Of a stretch of 64,000 bases of DNA, positions 41,715 to 50,891 are shown piece after piece. Position 1 is the stretch's first letter. Each line of letters opens with the position of its first letter. The translations under genes and the position numbers were made by a program. The notes under the pieces are model-generated. The model was not told the DNA's origin. It worked only from the letters and a program-made list of their open reading frames with translations, and searched no databases. The DNA is from Amycolatopsis bullii (GTDB lineage Bacteria; Actinomycetota; Actinomycetes; Mycobacteriales; Pseudonocardiaceae): contig NZ_BNAW01000005.1 in NCBI RefSeq assembly GCF_014654205.1, positions 124,001 through 188,000 of the forward strand. Direction: 5' to 3'.

Positions 41715-42347
41715 ATGACTCGACGTCGATTCCCGGTGGCCGCACTGACCGCACTGCTGCTGATGGCCGCCGCACCCGCCGCGCAGGCCGGGCCGGCACG
41801 CCCGATGGATGATGTGCTGCCGCCGATCGGTCAGGAAATCGAGCTGACCGGAGACGCGCCGGACACCCCGCTGCAGATCCGGGATTCGGCGGAATCGGTG
41901 CACTTCACCGGTGGCCTCCGGGTCAAGGTGGAAGCCGACCCGGACGACCCGCTCACCTCCCGGCGCCTGCAGGTCTCCGGGATGCGGTTCACCGGCAACC
42001 TCGCCGACGGCGGCGGGCGGGCTCGCCAGGACGGCACGATCACCATCGAGCAGAACGACGTCGACGTCGACGCGAAAAGCCTGCTGAAGCTGACCCAGAA
42101 GTTCCCGCCCCGGTACGAGCAGGTGATGGTGCTCGGCTTCACCATGACCATCGACCAGCCCGACCGCGCCGAGCCCCTCGTCCTGACCACCAAAGAACCG
42201 GCGAAGCTGATCGGGCAGCTCACCCAGTTCCCCCCGTCGGGTGACATCTACCAGCTGCGGAACCCGGTCGACCTGGTGCTGCCGGACAACCCGGACGACA
42301 CCGTCGCCACCCTCCAGCAGTTCCCCGTCAAGGTCGGCGGCTTGTGA
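41715..42347 (+). CDS. Secreted protein of unknown function
   Basis: The 210-residue protein has a signal peptide (TRRRFPVAALTALLLMAAAP, cleavage near AAQA-G about 26). The mature part is beta-rich with no Cys: IELTGDAPDTPLQIRDSAES, VHFTGGLRVKVEADPDDPLT, then GTITIEQNDVDVDAKSLLKL and a C-terminal TVATLQQFPVKVGG. I do not recognise a domain. AAGGAGACGCAC gives a good ribosome site for ATG 41715. It is probably monocistronic; the convergent TetR gene follows. Confidence 0.85.
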   Translation: MTRRRFPVAALTALLLMAAAPAAQAGPARPMDDVLPPIGQEIELTGDAPDTPLQIRDSAESVHFTGGLRVKVEADPDDPLTSRRLQVSGMRFTGNLADGGGRARQDGTITIEQNDVDVDAKSLLKLTQKFPPRYEQVMVLGFTMTIDQPDRAEPLVLTTKEPAKLIGQLTQFPPSGDIYQLRNPVDLVLPDNPDDTVATLQQFPVKVGGL

Positions 42348-42429
42348 ACCACCGCGGCCGTCATCGAAGGGACTGCGGCGAGGCCATGGCGGCGTAGATC
42401 ACGCCCTCCGGACGGAACCGGCGGCGAAC

Positions 42430-43011
42430 CTAGCCCGTGTCCGCGGTGTGGTTGCGCTGGTCGGCGAGACCGTCGAGGAACACCCGCACCAATCGCTCCG
42501 CCGGTTCCGTCGGCTCCCGCGTGACCAGTCCCGACCCCAGCGCCGCCTCGTGCATCTCGAACAGCAGGGCCAGGTCCGCGGGTTCGATGTCCGCGCGCAC
42601 GATGCCTTCGCGTTGCGCCTCCTCCAGAGCCGGGCGCAGCAGCGAGACCACGGCGTTGGCGTGTTGGCGTTGGCTGCGCTCCGGCAGCTCCCGGAACAGC
42701 CGCACGAGCGGGCGGCGCCGGGCCTGCATGGCGAGCATTGATCGCAACAGTTCGCGGAACGGCTCGCGGCTGCGTACCTGGTCCTTGAGCGCGGCGAGGT
42801 GATGGGCGGCGACGGCGAGGGCCAGCGCCCCGCGGTCGGGGAAGTGGCGGTAGACGGTCGCGCGGCCGAGGCCGGCTCGGCGGGCCACCTCGTCCAGGCC
42901 GACGTCGGCGTCTTCGCTGAACGCCTCGTCGGCCGCGCGGAGAATCGCGTCGCGGTTGCGCCGGGCGTCGACGCGCCGGGACGCAGCCGCGGACGGTCGC
43001 ACTGCGCGCAT
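42430..43011 (-). CDS. TetR family transcriptional regulator
   Basis: The 193-residue regulator has its HTH at about 17-62: RRNRDAILRAADEAFSEDAD, then LDEVARRAGLGRATVYRHFP. The ligand-binding helices include EPADLALLFEMHEAALGSGL. ATG 43011 is chosen; earlier in-frame codons would extend past the probable operator at 43023. It is divergent from the cholesterol-oxidase-like gene and is its likely repressor. Confidence 0.92.
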   Translation of the reverse strand: MRAVRPSAAASRRVDARRNRDAILRAADEAFSEDADVGLDEVARRAGLGRATVYRHFPDRGALALAVAAHHLAALKDQVRSREPFRELLRSMLAMQARRRPLVRLFRELPERSQRQHANAVVSLLRPALEEAQREGIVRADIEPADLALLFEMHEAALGSGLVTREPTEPAERLVRVFLDGLADQRNHTADTG

Positions 43012-43022
43012 GAAACGGCACC

Positions 43023-43036
43023 CTACTCGCCAGTAG
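43023..43036. promoter_or_regulatory. Candidate TetR operator
   Basis: CTACT-CGCC-AGTAG, a 5-bp-arm dyad, lies 12 nt before the TetR start and 84 nt before the cholesterol-oxidase-like start in the divergent gap. Confidence 0.5.
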
Positions 43037-43119
43037 TGAGACGGGCAATCCATTTCATCTCTCGTTTCGGGTTCCTACAGTCACCCAGGGTCACGACCAC
43101 TGCCCGGAGGAACCCGCCC

Positions 43120-44682
43120 ATGCGCACCTTGAACCGCCGAACCGTCCTGCAGGGCGCCGTGGCCGCTGCGGGCGTCGCCGCGCTCGGCGCGGGCCGCGTG
43201 CCGGTCACCCGGGAGGAGCACCGGGTCGTGATCATCGGCTCCGGGTTCGGCGGCGGGGTCACCGCGCTGCGGCTCGCCCGGGCCGGGGTGCCGGTGCTGG
43301 TGCTCGAACGCGGCCGGCGCTGGCCGACCGGGCCGGACGCCGAGACGTTCCCCCACCCGACGTCGGCGCCCGACAAGCGGATCTTCTGGCTGGGCTCGGC
43401 GCCGGCGTTGCCGGGCCTGCCGTCGCTGCCGCCGTTCGAGCGCTACACCGGGCTCCTGGAGCAGGTCAGCGGCCAGGGCATGAACATCATGTGCGCGGCA
43501 GGCGTCGGCGGCGGGTCCCTGGTCTACCAGGGCATGACGCTGCAGCCGACGGCCGAGCTGTTCCACGCGTGCTTTCCCGAGGAGCTCGACTACGCGCGGC
43601 TGGACGCCGAGTACTACCCGCGGGTTGCCGCCATGCTCGGCATCGCCACCGCCCCGGACGCCCTCGTCGCGAGCAAGCCGTACCAGGCGGCCCGGATCTT
43701 CGCCCGCAACGCACGCAACGCCGGCTACGCCGTCGAGAAGATCCCGATGCCGATCGACTGGGACTACGCGCTGCGCGAACTCGACGGGGAAATGAAACCG
43801 TCCTACACCAACGGCGACTGCGCGCTCGGGGTGAACAACGGCGGCAAGCACTCGGTCGACGTCACCTACCTCGCGGCCGCCGAGGCCACCGGCCGCTGCA
43901 CCGTCGCGAGCCTGCACAACGTCACCGGCGTCGCGCTGGCCGAGGACGGCCGGTGGGAGGTCCGCGCCGACCGCATCGACACCGCCGGGACCGTACTCGA
44001 GCAAAAGGTCCTGACCGCGAAGGCGCTCGTCATGGCGGCCGGGACGGCGAACACGACGCGGCTGCTGATGCGGGCGGGCGCGAAGGGCGACATCCCCGAC
44101 CTGCCCGACGGGCTGGGCGCCGGCTGGGGCAGCAACGGCGACCGCATCTACACCTGGACGAACCTCGCCGACGACTTCGGCGCTCCACAAGGCGGCCCGG
44201 TCGTCTACGGCAGCAAGGAATGGGACGATCCCGCGACGGCCAACACCGTCATCCAGGCGTCGCTGCCGCCGCTGCCGGACCTGCGGACCACCATGCTCGT
44301 CGGGTACGGCATCAGCGAAGGCCGCGGCCGGTTCGTCTACGACGCGGCGAAGGACGACGCCGTCCTGCACTGGCCCTCCGGCGCCGACGCGAAGCTGAGC
44401 GCGCGCATCCACGAGCGGATCACCCACATCGCCGGCCCGCCCGGCGTGCTGCTCGACACCACCGCCCTCGTGCCGAGCACCTGGCACCCGCTCGGCGGTG
44501 CCGCGATGGGCTCGGTGTGCGACCTGGACGGCCGCGTGCTCGGCCACCGCGGCCTCTACGTGCTCGACGGCGCCTTGATGCCCGGCACGACCGCCGCCTG
44601 CAACCCGTCGATGACCATCGCCGCCCTCGCCGAGCGCGCGCTGGACCACCTGATCGCCGAAGACGTCGACCGCGTCTTCTGA
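43120..44682 (+). CDS. Tat-exported GMC oxidoreductase, cholesterol oxidase-like
   Basis: The 520-residue flavoprotein carries a twin-arginine signal (NRRTVLQGAVAAAGVAALGA) and the FAD-binding GxGxxG fold RVVIIGSGFGGGVTALRLAR (about 35-54). The flavin-proximal segment is MCAAGVGGGSLVYQGMTLQP. The C-terminal active-site residues are His in STWHPLGGAAMG (about 463) and Asn in AACNPSMTIAALAERA (about 503). This is the class I cholesterol oxidase pattern: oxidation and isomerisation of 3-beta-hydroxysterols with O2. GGAGG precedes ATG 43120. It is followed at 29 nt by a secreted lipase, and the pair suggests attack on extracellular steryl esters. Sterol specificity is inferred. Confidence 0.88.
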   Translation: MRTLNRRTVLQGAVAAAGVAALGAGRVPVTREEHRVVIIGSGFGGGVTALRLARAGVPVLVLERGRRWPTGPDAETFPHPTSAPDKRIFWLGSAPALPGLPSLPPFERYTGLLEQVSGQGMNIMCAAGVGGGSLVYQGMTLQPTAELFHACFPEELDYARLDAEYYPRVAAMLGIATAPDALVASKPYQAARIFARNARNAGYAVEKIPMPIDWDYALRELDGEMKPSYTNGDCALGVNNGGKHSVDVTYLAAAEATGRCTVASLHNVTGVALAEDGRWEVRADRIDTAGTVLEQKVLTAKALVMAAGTANTTRLLMRAGAKGDIPDLPDGLGAGWGSNGDRIYTWTNLADDFGAPQGGPVVYGSKEWDDPATANTVIQASLPPLPDLRTTMLVGYGISEGRGRFVYDAAKDDAVLHWPSGADAKLSARIHERITHIAGPPGVLLDTTALVPSTWHPLGGAAMGSVCDLDGRVLGHRGLYVLDGALMPGTTAACNPSMTIAALAERALDHLIAEDVDRVF

Positions 44683-44711
44683 ACCCGAGTCGGACTCAAC
44701 GAGGAGTTCCC

Positions 44712-45890
44712 GTGCGCACGAAGTCCCTCTGGACGGTTCTGCTGGCCGTCGTCGTCACCCTGCTCTCCACGGTGGCCGCGAGCGCCGCGGCCGCCGACCC
44801 GCCCCGCGGCCCGGACGGCGACGCCTTCTACACGCCGCCGAGCCCGCTGCCGGACGGCGCGGACGGCGACGTCGTCTGGTGGCGGCCGCTGCCGGACTCC
44901 GGCAGCACCAAGGGCTACCTCGTGCTGTACCGGTCGAGGTCCGCGACGGACACGCCGATCGCGGTGTCGGGCCGGGTCCTGGTGCCGACGGCACCGTGGC
45001 CGGGCCCGGGCCCCCGCCCGATCGTCTCGGTGGCCAGCGGCACCCGCGGGATCGGCGACCGCTGCGCGCCGTCGAAGTTCCAGCCGGACTACGAGAAACC
45101 GCTGTTCGTCGACGCCATGCTGAGCCGCGGCTGGGCCGTCGCGGTCACCGACTACGAGGGCCTCGGCACGCCCGGCCTGCACACCTACGTCGTCGGGCGT
45201 TCGGAAGGCCACACGGTGATCGACGCCGTCCGGGCGGCGACCCGGCTCCCCGCGGCCGGCCTGGCCGCCGGCGGGCCCGTCGCGTTCTCCGGGTACTCCC
45301 AAGGCGGCGGCGGAGCGGCCTGGGCGGGCGAGCTGGCGCCGACGTACGCGCCGGAACTGCACGTCGCCGCGATCACGGCCGGCGGCACACCCGCGGACCT
45401 GAACGTGGTGGCCAAGAGCCTCGACGGCGGCGTCGGCTTCGGGTTCCTGCTGCTCGCGTCGCTCGGCCTGGACGCGGCGTACCCGGAGCTGAACCTGCCG
45501 GGCTACCTCAACGACCGCGGCCGGACGCTGTACGCGACCCAGCAGGACGCGTGCGTCGACGCGGTGTTCGGCTACGCCTTCGGCCACATCGCCGACTACA
45601 CGACGGCGAACCCGCTCACCACCGCGAAGTGGCAGGCCCGGCTGGCCGAGAACGAACTGGGTGCCCACCCGCCGCAGGCGCCGGTCTTCCTGTTCCACGG
45701 CAGCCTCGACGAAATCATCCCGCTCTCCCAGGCCCAAGCCCTGCGGCGCGAGTACTGCGCGGCCGGCGTCGACGTCACCTGGCGCACCTACGTCGGCGAG
45801 CACGTGACGACGCTGGCGTTCTCCGCGGGCGATGTCGTGCACTACCTGGCCGACCGGTTCGCCGGCAAGCCGGTGTACTCCGACTGCTGA
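44712..45890 (+). CDS. Secreted lipase (LIP family)
   Basis: The 392-residue protein has a signal peptide (RTKSLWTVLLAVVVTLLSTV, cleavage after ASAAA). The fold is that of Candida-type secretory lipases (LIP): DAFYTPPSPLPDGADGDVVW at the start of the mature part, WAVAVTDYEGLGTPGLHTYV, the nucleophile elbow AFSGYSQGGG (Ser about 196), an acid in LFHGSLDEIIP and a His in VGEHVTTL. It hydrolyses acyl esters outside the cell. GTG 44712 has GAGGAG 6 nt upstream. It is in an operon with the cholesterol-oxidase-like gene; a hairpin follows. Confidence 0.92.
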   Translation: MRTKSLWTVLLAVVVTLLSTVAASAAAADPPRGPDGDAFYTPPSPLPDGADGDVVWWRPLPDSGSTKGYLVLYRSRSATDTPIAVSGRVLVPTAPWPGPGPRPIVSVASGTRGIGDRCAPSKFQPDYEKPLFVDAMLSRGWAVAVTDYEGLGTPGLHTYVVGRSEGHTVIDAVRAATRLPAAGLAAGGPVAFSGYSQGGGGAAWAGELAPTYAPELHVAAITAGGTPADLNVVAKSLDGGVGFGFLLLASLGLDAAYPELNLPGYLNDRGRTLYATQQDACVDAVFGYAFGHIADYTTANPLTTAKWQARLAENELGAHPPQAPVFLFHGSLDEIIPLSQAQALRREYCAAGVDVTWRTYVGEHVTTLAFSAGDVVHYLADRFAGKPVYSDC

Positions 45891-45910
45891 GCGGCCACCG
45901 AACGCGGAAG

Positions 45911-45940
45911 CACGGGAGCCGGCCGCGACCGGCTCCCGTG
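45911..45940. terminator. Terminator-like hairpin
   Basis: CACGGGAGCCGG (45911-45922) pairs with CCGGCTCCCGTG (45929-45940) around a 6-nt loop. It has no T-tract and lies 20 nt past the lipase stop, so it probably serves both the lipase operon and the convergent DivIVA-like gene. Confidence 0.75.
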
Positions 45941-45999
45941 GGTCTGCGCCGCGATCCGCCGGAGTTCGTCGCGTCGTGCCCGCGCTCAGGCCTTGCCGG

Positions 46000-46572
46000 T
46001 CAGGCGGGGGACGGCGCGGATTTCGCGGGCTCCGGCTCGGCCGGGTCCTCCCCCTCGGCCTCGCCGCCGTATCGGACGCGCAAGTCCTCGACCCCTTCGG
46101 CGATCTGGCCCAGCTGGGTCAGCACCGCTCGGTGGGCGGCCCGGATGGCCGCGGCTTCTTCTTCGGCGCGAGAGACGACGAGTTGCGCGTCCCGCTGCGC
46201 GGCGCGTTCGGTTTCTTCGCGCGCACTCTCCGCCTCGGCGGCCTTCTTCTCCGCGGCCGCCAGGATCGCCTCGGCTTCCCGGCGAGCCTGTTCTTTGATC
46301 TCCGCGGCCTCGGATTTCGCGACCTGGAGAATCTTTTCGATCCGCCGGCCCAGCCCGGCGGCACCATCCGGTTCCGCGGCCCGCGGCGCGGGCACCTGGG
46401 CCTTGGCCAGCCGCCGCTCGGCGACCCGCCGCGCCTTCTCGTGCCGGTCCACGCGCTTCTCCACGAGCCGCACGTATTCGTCCACCTGCCTGCGGTCGTA
46501 CCCCCGCAGGACGAGCGGGAACCGGACGTCGGACTCCGGCGGTGCCTCGGGTTCGGAAACCGTGTTCTCCAT
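46000..46572 (-). CDS. DivIVA-domain-like coiled-coil protein
   Basis: The 190-residue protein opens with a DivIVA-like motif FPLVLRGYDRRQVDEYVRLV (about 18-37), then a long charged coiled coil (about 35-165, rich in Glu, Ala, Arg; AAEAESAREETERAAQRDAQ) and an acidic Pro-rich tail. DivIVA/Wag31 relatives mark curved membrane and poles; the short length and the divergent motif suggest an accessory paralogue. It is monocistronic and convergent with the lipase gene. The interaction partner is unknown. Confidence 0.8.
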   Translation of the reverse strand: MENTVSEPEAPPESDVRFPLVLRGYDRRQVDEYVRLVEKRVDRHEKARRVAERRLAKAQVPAPRAAEPDGAAGLGRRIEKILQVAKSEAAEIKEQARREAEAILAAAEKKAAEAESAREETERAAQRDAQLVVSRAEEEAAAIRAAHRAVLTQLGQIAEGVEDLRVRYGGEAEGEDPAEPEPAKSAPSPA

Positions 46573-46838
46573 ACACCGAGTGTCGGCAAGATCGAGACGA
46601 CCGGCAATCCGAAATCACCCGCTCACACGCCCACAGCGCACTTTCGGGGGAAAACTCGCCGATCGATGTTTCCGGCGATGCGAAAGGGTCACCGGCACCA
46701 TTCACCCGGAAGTGACATTCGGCCACCGGCGCGGAACGCTGCTTCGCGAGCACCACGGTGTAACGCGGAATTCGACGGTTCACGGCGCCTGACCGGCCGG
46801 TGCCGCCTCCGCGTCCGAGGCGGCACCAGCCGGCCGGC

Positions 46839-48062
46839 TCAGGTCACCGGGTTCTCGACCAGGTAAACCTCCGGCGAAGGCGCGCCGCACGTGATCGGCA
46901 GCTCGCCCGCGTTGCCGTTGAACGTGATCGTCGCCGCCGCCGAGCCGAGGGACACCGCGACGCTGCTCGCACCGGCGTCCGGCCGGAACGGTCCGGCCGA
47001 AAGCGTGCCCGTGGTCGGCAGCGGCAGCACGATGTCCCTGTCCCGCACCAAGGGCGTCGGCGGGATCACCACGTTCGCCGCGACGTTCTGCACCGCCGGT
47101 GTGCCGCCGCGCACGACGAGGTTCAGTTCGGTGACCCGGCCGGAGAAACTGCCGGAGAACCCCTTGTCCAGCAGCTTGTTCACCGTCGCCTTCGGGATCG
47201 TCAACGCGCCGGAAGCGTCGGTGAAGGACATCGAACCCGTGCGGGACACGGTGAGCGGGATGGTCCCGCCGACCGCGATCCCGGCGTCGAGCTGCTCGCC
47301 GCCGAAGGAACACTTGTAGGGCGCGTTGATGATGCCGTTCAGGTACCCCGGTGCCACCGGCGGGAAGTTCAGCGGCGCACCGTGGATCAGCGACGGCGGC
47401 TGCCCGGCCGCGCCGCCGACGGCGATCGTCAGCAGTGCGTTGCCCGCGGTCGGCTTGCACGTGGCGTCGACCTTGAGCTGCAGTCCCCACGACGCCTTGA
47501 GCGTGACGTGCGCGACCGCCTGCTCGAACTTCAGCGTCACCGTGCCACTGTGCGGCGCGGTGTACGGGCCGACGTCGAAGGTGCCCTGCAGCGGCAGCCC
47601 CACGGTGAGCGGCTCGCCGGGCTTGATGACGATGTCCTTGATGACCTGCGGGGTTTCGGTGACGTTGATGCTCGGCGGGGTCGCGTTGGTGGCCCCGATG
47701 GACAACTCCGAGACGGTGGCGTCGGCGCGATCGATGCCCACGGTGCCGGCGAGCCCGGTCAGCCACGTCGGGAACGTGATGGCACCCGATCCCTGGGACA
47801 GGAAGAACTGCTGGCCCGGGCCGAGGCTGGTGGCGACCACACCTTGGACGTCGACGCTGGTGCCGAGGTCGAACACCTTCACGCCACCCACGTCGGGCAG
47901 CGTGATCGCGCAGCTGATGGGCAGGTCGAAGCGGCCGGTGTCGACGCCGACGGCGGGAACGTCCGCCGGCACGAGCGCCTCGGCGGGAGTCACCACCATG
48001 GCCAGGAATGCCGCGGAAACCGCGGCGAGCACACCGATCCGCCGCAGCGGATGTCCGAACAT
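46839..48062 (-). CDS. Secreted beta-rich protein, DUF6801-like
   Basis: The 407-residue exported protein has a signal RRIGVLAAVSAAFLAMVVTP, cleavage near PAEA. The mature part is made of repeated beta-sandwich-like segments of about 110-130 residues: ISCAITLPDVGGVKVFDLGT, then YTAPHSGTVTLKFEQAVAHV and SVAVSLGSAAATITFNGNAG. It has scattered Cys, one at each end of the chain. Actinobacterial secreted proteins with DUF6801 look like this, with an unknown role. GGAGGCAAGCC precedes ATG 48062. Confidence 0.75.
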   Translation of the reverse strand: MFGHPLRRIGVLAAVSAAFLAMVVTPAEALVPADVPAVGVDTGRFDLPISCAITLPDVGGVKVFDLGTSVDVQGVVATSLGPGQQFFLSQGSGAITFPTWLTGLAGTVGIDRADATVSELSIGATNATPPSINVTETPQVIKDIVIKPGEPLTVGLPLQGTFDVGPYTAPHSGTVTLKFEQAVAHVTLKASWGLQLKVDATCKPTAGNALLTIAVGGAAGQPPSLIHGAPLNFPPVAPGYLNGIINAPYKCSFGGEQLDAGIAVGGTIPLTVSRTGSMSFTDASGALTIPKATVNKLLDKGFSGSFSGRVTELNLVVRGGTPAVQNVAANVVIPPTPLVRDRDIVLPLPTTGTLSAGPFRPDAGASSVAVSLGSAAATITFNGNAGELPITCGAPSPEVYLVENPVT

Positions 48063-48372
48063 GGCTTGCCTCCGGGAAACGAGGAACGAGGACGACCCAT
48101 GGGACACCCGAAGGTAGCGGCGGCCACCGCGGAGATCCAGAGCGGACCGGGTTTTCCTCACCACCGAAAGGATCGCCGGCGGAAATCCGCTCACGCGGGG
48201 AATGACGCGATGCGCCCGGCCCCCAGGCCTGTCGAAATCCTCGCGGGGCGGGACGCGCCCCGGCGGCTCATCGGCGACAAGATCCATCTCGACGCACTCC
48301 GTCGGCCGGATCCCTTGGCCTCGACCGGCGGACTGCTGTCCAACCTGGACTCCAGATGACGCGCCCCCGGCG
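48063..48372. other. Intergenic region, 310 nt
   Basis: It lies between the secreted DUF6801-like gene (its promoter side) and the lipoprotein gene's stop. A 49-codon open frame on the plus strand (about 48210-48359) has no ribosome site and no family resemblance. I see nothing else. Confidence 0.5.
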
Positions 48373-48999
48373 TCACTTCTTCCAGACCACCGGGGACTTG
48401 TCGTAGCCGTCGCCCTTGTCGAACGCCGCGGCTTCGACCGTGCTGCCTTCGCGTGCTCCCTGCAGGGTGCACGTCTCGAACTTGGCGCCCGCGGTGGTGA
48501 AGTCCTTGCCCGCGGAGCCGGACTTGCACTGGTCGAGGCTGCCGGTGATGATCACTCCCGTGGAACGGCCGTCGGCGCCGCGGGCGCGCAGGCTCACCGA
48601 GGCGTAGGCCAGGTCCGTGCCGCCGACGTTCTCGATCGTCGCGCGCAGGTAGTACGGCGTTATGCCCTTGGCCTTGTCGCCGTACTTGGCCAGGTCGGCG
48701 TTCTCGCCCTTGTCGATCGCCGTCACCGTGATCGCGATCGTGCCGGACTTGGTCGTGCCCGACTTGAACGGGACGACCGCGCGCTCGCCCAGCTTGAGCT
48801 CGGTGCCCGGCGGCGTGACGTCGCCGGCCGGCACGGCCGCGCCCGTCGAGGACTCCGGGGCGCTCGATTCGGCCGAGGCCGGAGCGGCCGGGGTGCCGGT
48901 CGGGGTGGCGGGGACGGCCTGGCCGGACTCCCCGCCGCACGCGGAGAGCAGGAGGGTGGTGGCACAGGCGGCGAACAGGGTGGCGCGGACGTGCTTCAT
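48373..48999 (-). CDS. Lipoprotein with DUF4352-like domain
   Basis: The 208-residue lipoprotein has lipobox LLLSACGG (Cys about 21), a Pro/Ala/Ser/Thr-rich linker (about 25-60) and an immunoglobulin-like domain: LKLGERAVVPFKSGTTKSGT, YYLRATIENVGGTDLAYASV, then DKGDGYDKSPVVWKK at the end. The pattern resembles DUF4352/telokin-like domains of secreted proteins. Two Cys (DQCKSG and FETCTL) may bridge. The function is unknown. It follows the signalling genes on the same strand after 170 nt, so a link is uncertain. Confidence 0.8.
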   Translation of the reverse strand: MKHVRATLFAACATTLLLSACGGESGQAVPATPTGTPAAPASAESSAPESSTGAAVPAGDVTPPGTELKLGERAVVPFKSGTTKSGTIAITVTAIDKGENADLAKYGDKAKGITPYYLRATIENVGGTDLAYASVSLRARGADGRSTGVIITGSLDQCKSGSAGKDFTTAGAKFETCTLQGAREGSTVEAAAFDKGDGYDKSPVVWKK

Positions 49000-49170
49000 G
49001 GATCTCCTCGTGCTGCCCGCCGGACGGGTTCCGGCGGGGCGGCAGCCGCTCGCCGCGGCCACCCCCGGGCCGGTCGCTGGAGCCCGGACGGGGCGCCCGC
49101 GCGGCTCCGTCGGCGCGACGTTAACCCGGATGACCGAGCGGTGGTGTGGGCCGTTCGCACCACACGCACG

Positions 49171-49821
49171 TCACAGATCGTCGACGCCGATCAGGCCGTC
49201 CTGGATCGCACGGGCGACGAGCGCGGCCTTGGTCGGCGCCTCGCGGCCGATGCGCGCGTACTTGACCCGGATCCGCTCCAGGTGGGAGTTCACCGTGCTC
49301 GCCGCGATACCCAGCCGGTGGGCGACGAACTCCTTCGACTCCGACTGGAACCACTCGACGAGCACCTCCGCCTCCCGCGCCGACAGCGCCGGCCGCGTCT
49401 CCGACCGGTCCCCGGCGAGGGCCCCGGCCAGCGACGGCGGCGTGTAGGGCCGGTCCTGCGCCGCAGCCCGCGTCGCCTCGACCAGGTGCTCGGCGCCCTC
49501 CGCCTTCGTCAGGTAGCACAACGCCCCCAGTTCCAGGCACTGCAGGGCGACGTCGTCGTCGGCGCGCATCGAGTAGACGACCACCCGGCGGCCGGCCTCG
49601 GCGAGACGGCGGAGGTCGCCGAAGGCGGGAGCGGGCCCGCCCAGGTGCAGGTCGAAGATCACCACGTCGGCCGTGGCGCCGGGGCCGAGCCAGGCGGTCT
49701 TGACGTCTTCCCCGTCGGCGAGGACGTCGATCGGCGGGTGGCCGGACGCCAGCCAGTACGCGACGCCGGCGCGCACCGCCGGGTGGTCGTCGATCACGAC
49801 GGCCGTCACTCGGGTCGCCAT
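49171..49821 (-). CDS. LuxR-type response regulator
   Basis: The 216-residue regulator has a receiver domain with AVVIDDHPAVRAGVAYWLA, the phosphoacceptor Asp in VVIFDLHLGG (about 57), Ser in VVVYSMRAD and Lys in CYLTKAEG, all intact. The LuxR HTH is RPALSAREAEVLVEWFQSES then LGIAASTVNSHLERIR. GGAGGCGCG stands just before ATG 49821. It overlaps the upstream sensor gene by 16 nt, so it is coupled to the two sensor proteins. Confidence 0.94.
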   Translation of the reverse strand: MATRVTAVVIDDHPAVRAGVAYWLASGHPPIDVLADGEDVKTAWLGPGATADVVIFDLHLGGPAPAFGDLRRLAEAGRRVVVYSMRADDDVALQCLELGALCYLTKAEGAEHLVEATRAAAQDRPYTPPSLAGALAGDRSETRPALSAREAEVLVEWFQSESKEFVAHRLGIAASTVNSHLERIRVKYARIGREAPTKAALVARAIQDGLIGVDDL

Positions 49822-50891
49822 CGCGCCTCCATCCAGGTCTGCCCGGTGCGGAAGTGGGACGTGACGGGAACCGCTGCCGATCCCGTGACGGCGACGTCGC
49901 CGTCCGCCACGACGGCGACGCGGACCAGCTCGGGAGTGCGCAGCACGCTCACCCGGGCCCGGGAGCGGGCGGCGGTCAGCGCGGTGAGCACCGGCCCGGT
50001 CAGCTCGCGCCGGGCCGGTGCCGGGACGTCGACGGGGTCGCCGCTCACCGCCAGCGTCACCTCGACCCCCCGCCGCTCGGCCACCTCCAGGCAGGCGGTC
50101 ACTTCGTGCACCAGGGGGTCGGGCACCTCGTCGTTCTCCGCGAACAGCCGGCGCAGCTGGGCGGCCGCCAGCGCGCAGCGGGCCCGGGCGGACGCGGTGC
50201 GCGGGTCGACGGTGCCGTCGGCCAGGCCGCTCAGCAACGGCAGGGTGGCGCCGAGCTGCCCGGCGAACCCGGCGCGCAGGTCGTGCTCCGCCTGCGCGGC
50301 GACGGCGGCGCGCGTGGCCAGCCGGTCCCGTTCGGCGGCGGCCGCCCCGGCCTCGCCCGCGCGCCGGTCGAGCAGCCGGACCAGCCCGGCGATGGCGAGC
50401 TGGAACGCGGTCACGCCGAACAGCACGATCGCGGCGTCGCCGGACTCGGTCCGCGTGGGCGTCCCGTCGAGCAGGAACTGGACCACACCGGCGGTGACGT
50501 GCCCGGCGAGCGCCGCCGGCAAGGCGGCCGTGCGATCGGCGAGCAGGACCAGCAGGTGCCAGCCGACGAGGCCGACGGACCAGTGTGGTTCGCGGAAGAA
50601 GGCGTCCGGCGGCAACGCGGCGGTGGCGACGGAAGAGGCGACGAGCACGACGGCGGTTCCGCCGGCCGCGACGACCGCGGGCAGGGGTTTGCGGCGCAGC
50701 ACCCACCAGGCGCAGACGCCGGTGACGGCGGTGAGAGCTCCGTAGGCGAGGTCGGCGGCGAGCGGCGGCTGGTAGGCGGCGTGGTGGCGCAGCAGGGCGG
50801 GGAGACTGAGCCCGGGCTGGATGACGGCGGTGACGCAGAGCAGCACCATGCGGAGGGCCGGGGTGAGCCGGGTCACGGGTGGTTCACGCAC
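49806..50891 (-). CDS. Degenerate sensor kinase-like membrane protein
   Basis: The 361-residue protein has about five hydrophobic segments (about 10-170), then a helical stretch LATRAAVAAQAEHDLRAGFA (His about 208 in place of the HisKA_3 His). The C-terminal domain has the size of HATPase_c but lacks a recognisable N-box or DxGxG motif (it reads ELTGPVLTALTAARSRARVS, then VAVVADGDVAV). It may be a pseudokinase that only senses or dimerises. It overlaps the true kinase gene by 8 nt and the response regulator gene by 16 nt. Confidence 0.8.
   Translation of the reverse strand: MREPPVTRLTPALRMVLLCVTAVIQPGLSLPALLRHHAAYQPPLAADLAYGALTAVTGVCAWWVLRRKPLPAVVAAGGTAVVLVASSVATAALPPDAFFREPHWSVGLVGWHLLVLLADRTAALPAALAGHVTAGVVQFLLDGTPTRTESGDAAIVLFGVTAFQLAIAGLVRLLDRRAGEAGAAAAERDRLATRAAVAAQAEHDLRAGFAGQLGATLPLLSGLADGTVDPRTASARARCALAAAQLRRLFAENDEVPDPLVHEVTACLEVAERRGVEVTLAVSGDPVDVPAPARRELTGPVLTALTAARSRARVSVLRTPELVRVAVVADGDVAVTGSAAVPVTSHFRTGQTWMEARWRPE

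Noticed and set aside
48210-48359. 49-codon plus-strand frame between secreted-protein and lipoprotein genes
   Set aside because: No ribosome site, no homology by eye, and its length is expected by chance at this GC content.
48202-50745. Long plus-strand open frame opposite the lipoprotein and signalling genes
   Set aside because: The minus-strand genes have motifs, lipobox and overlaps; the plus-strand translation has none.
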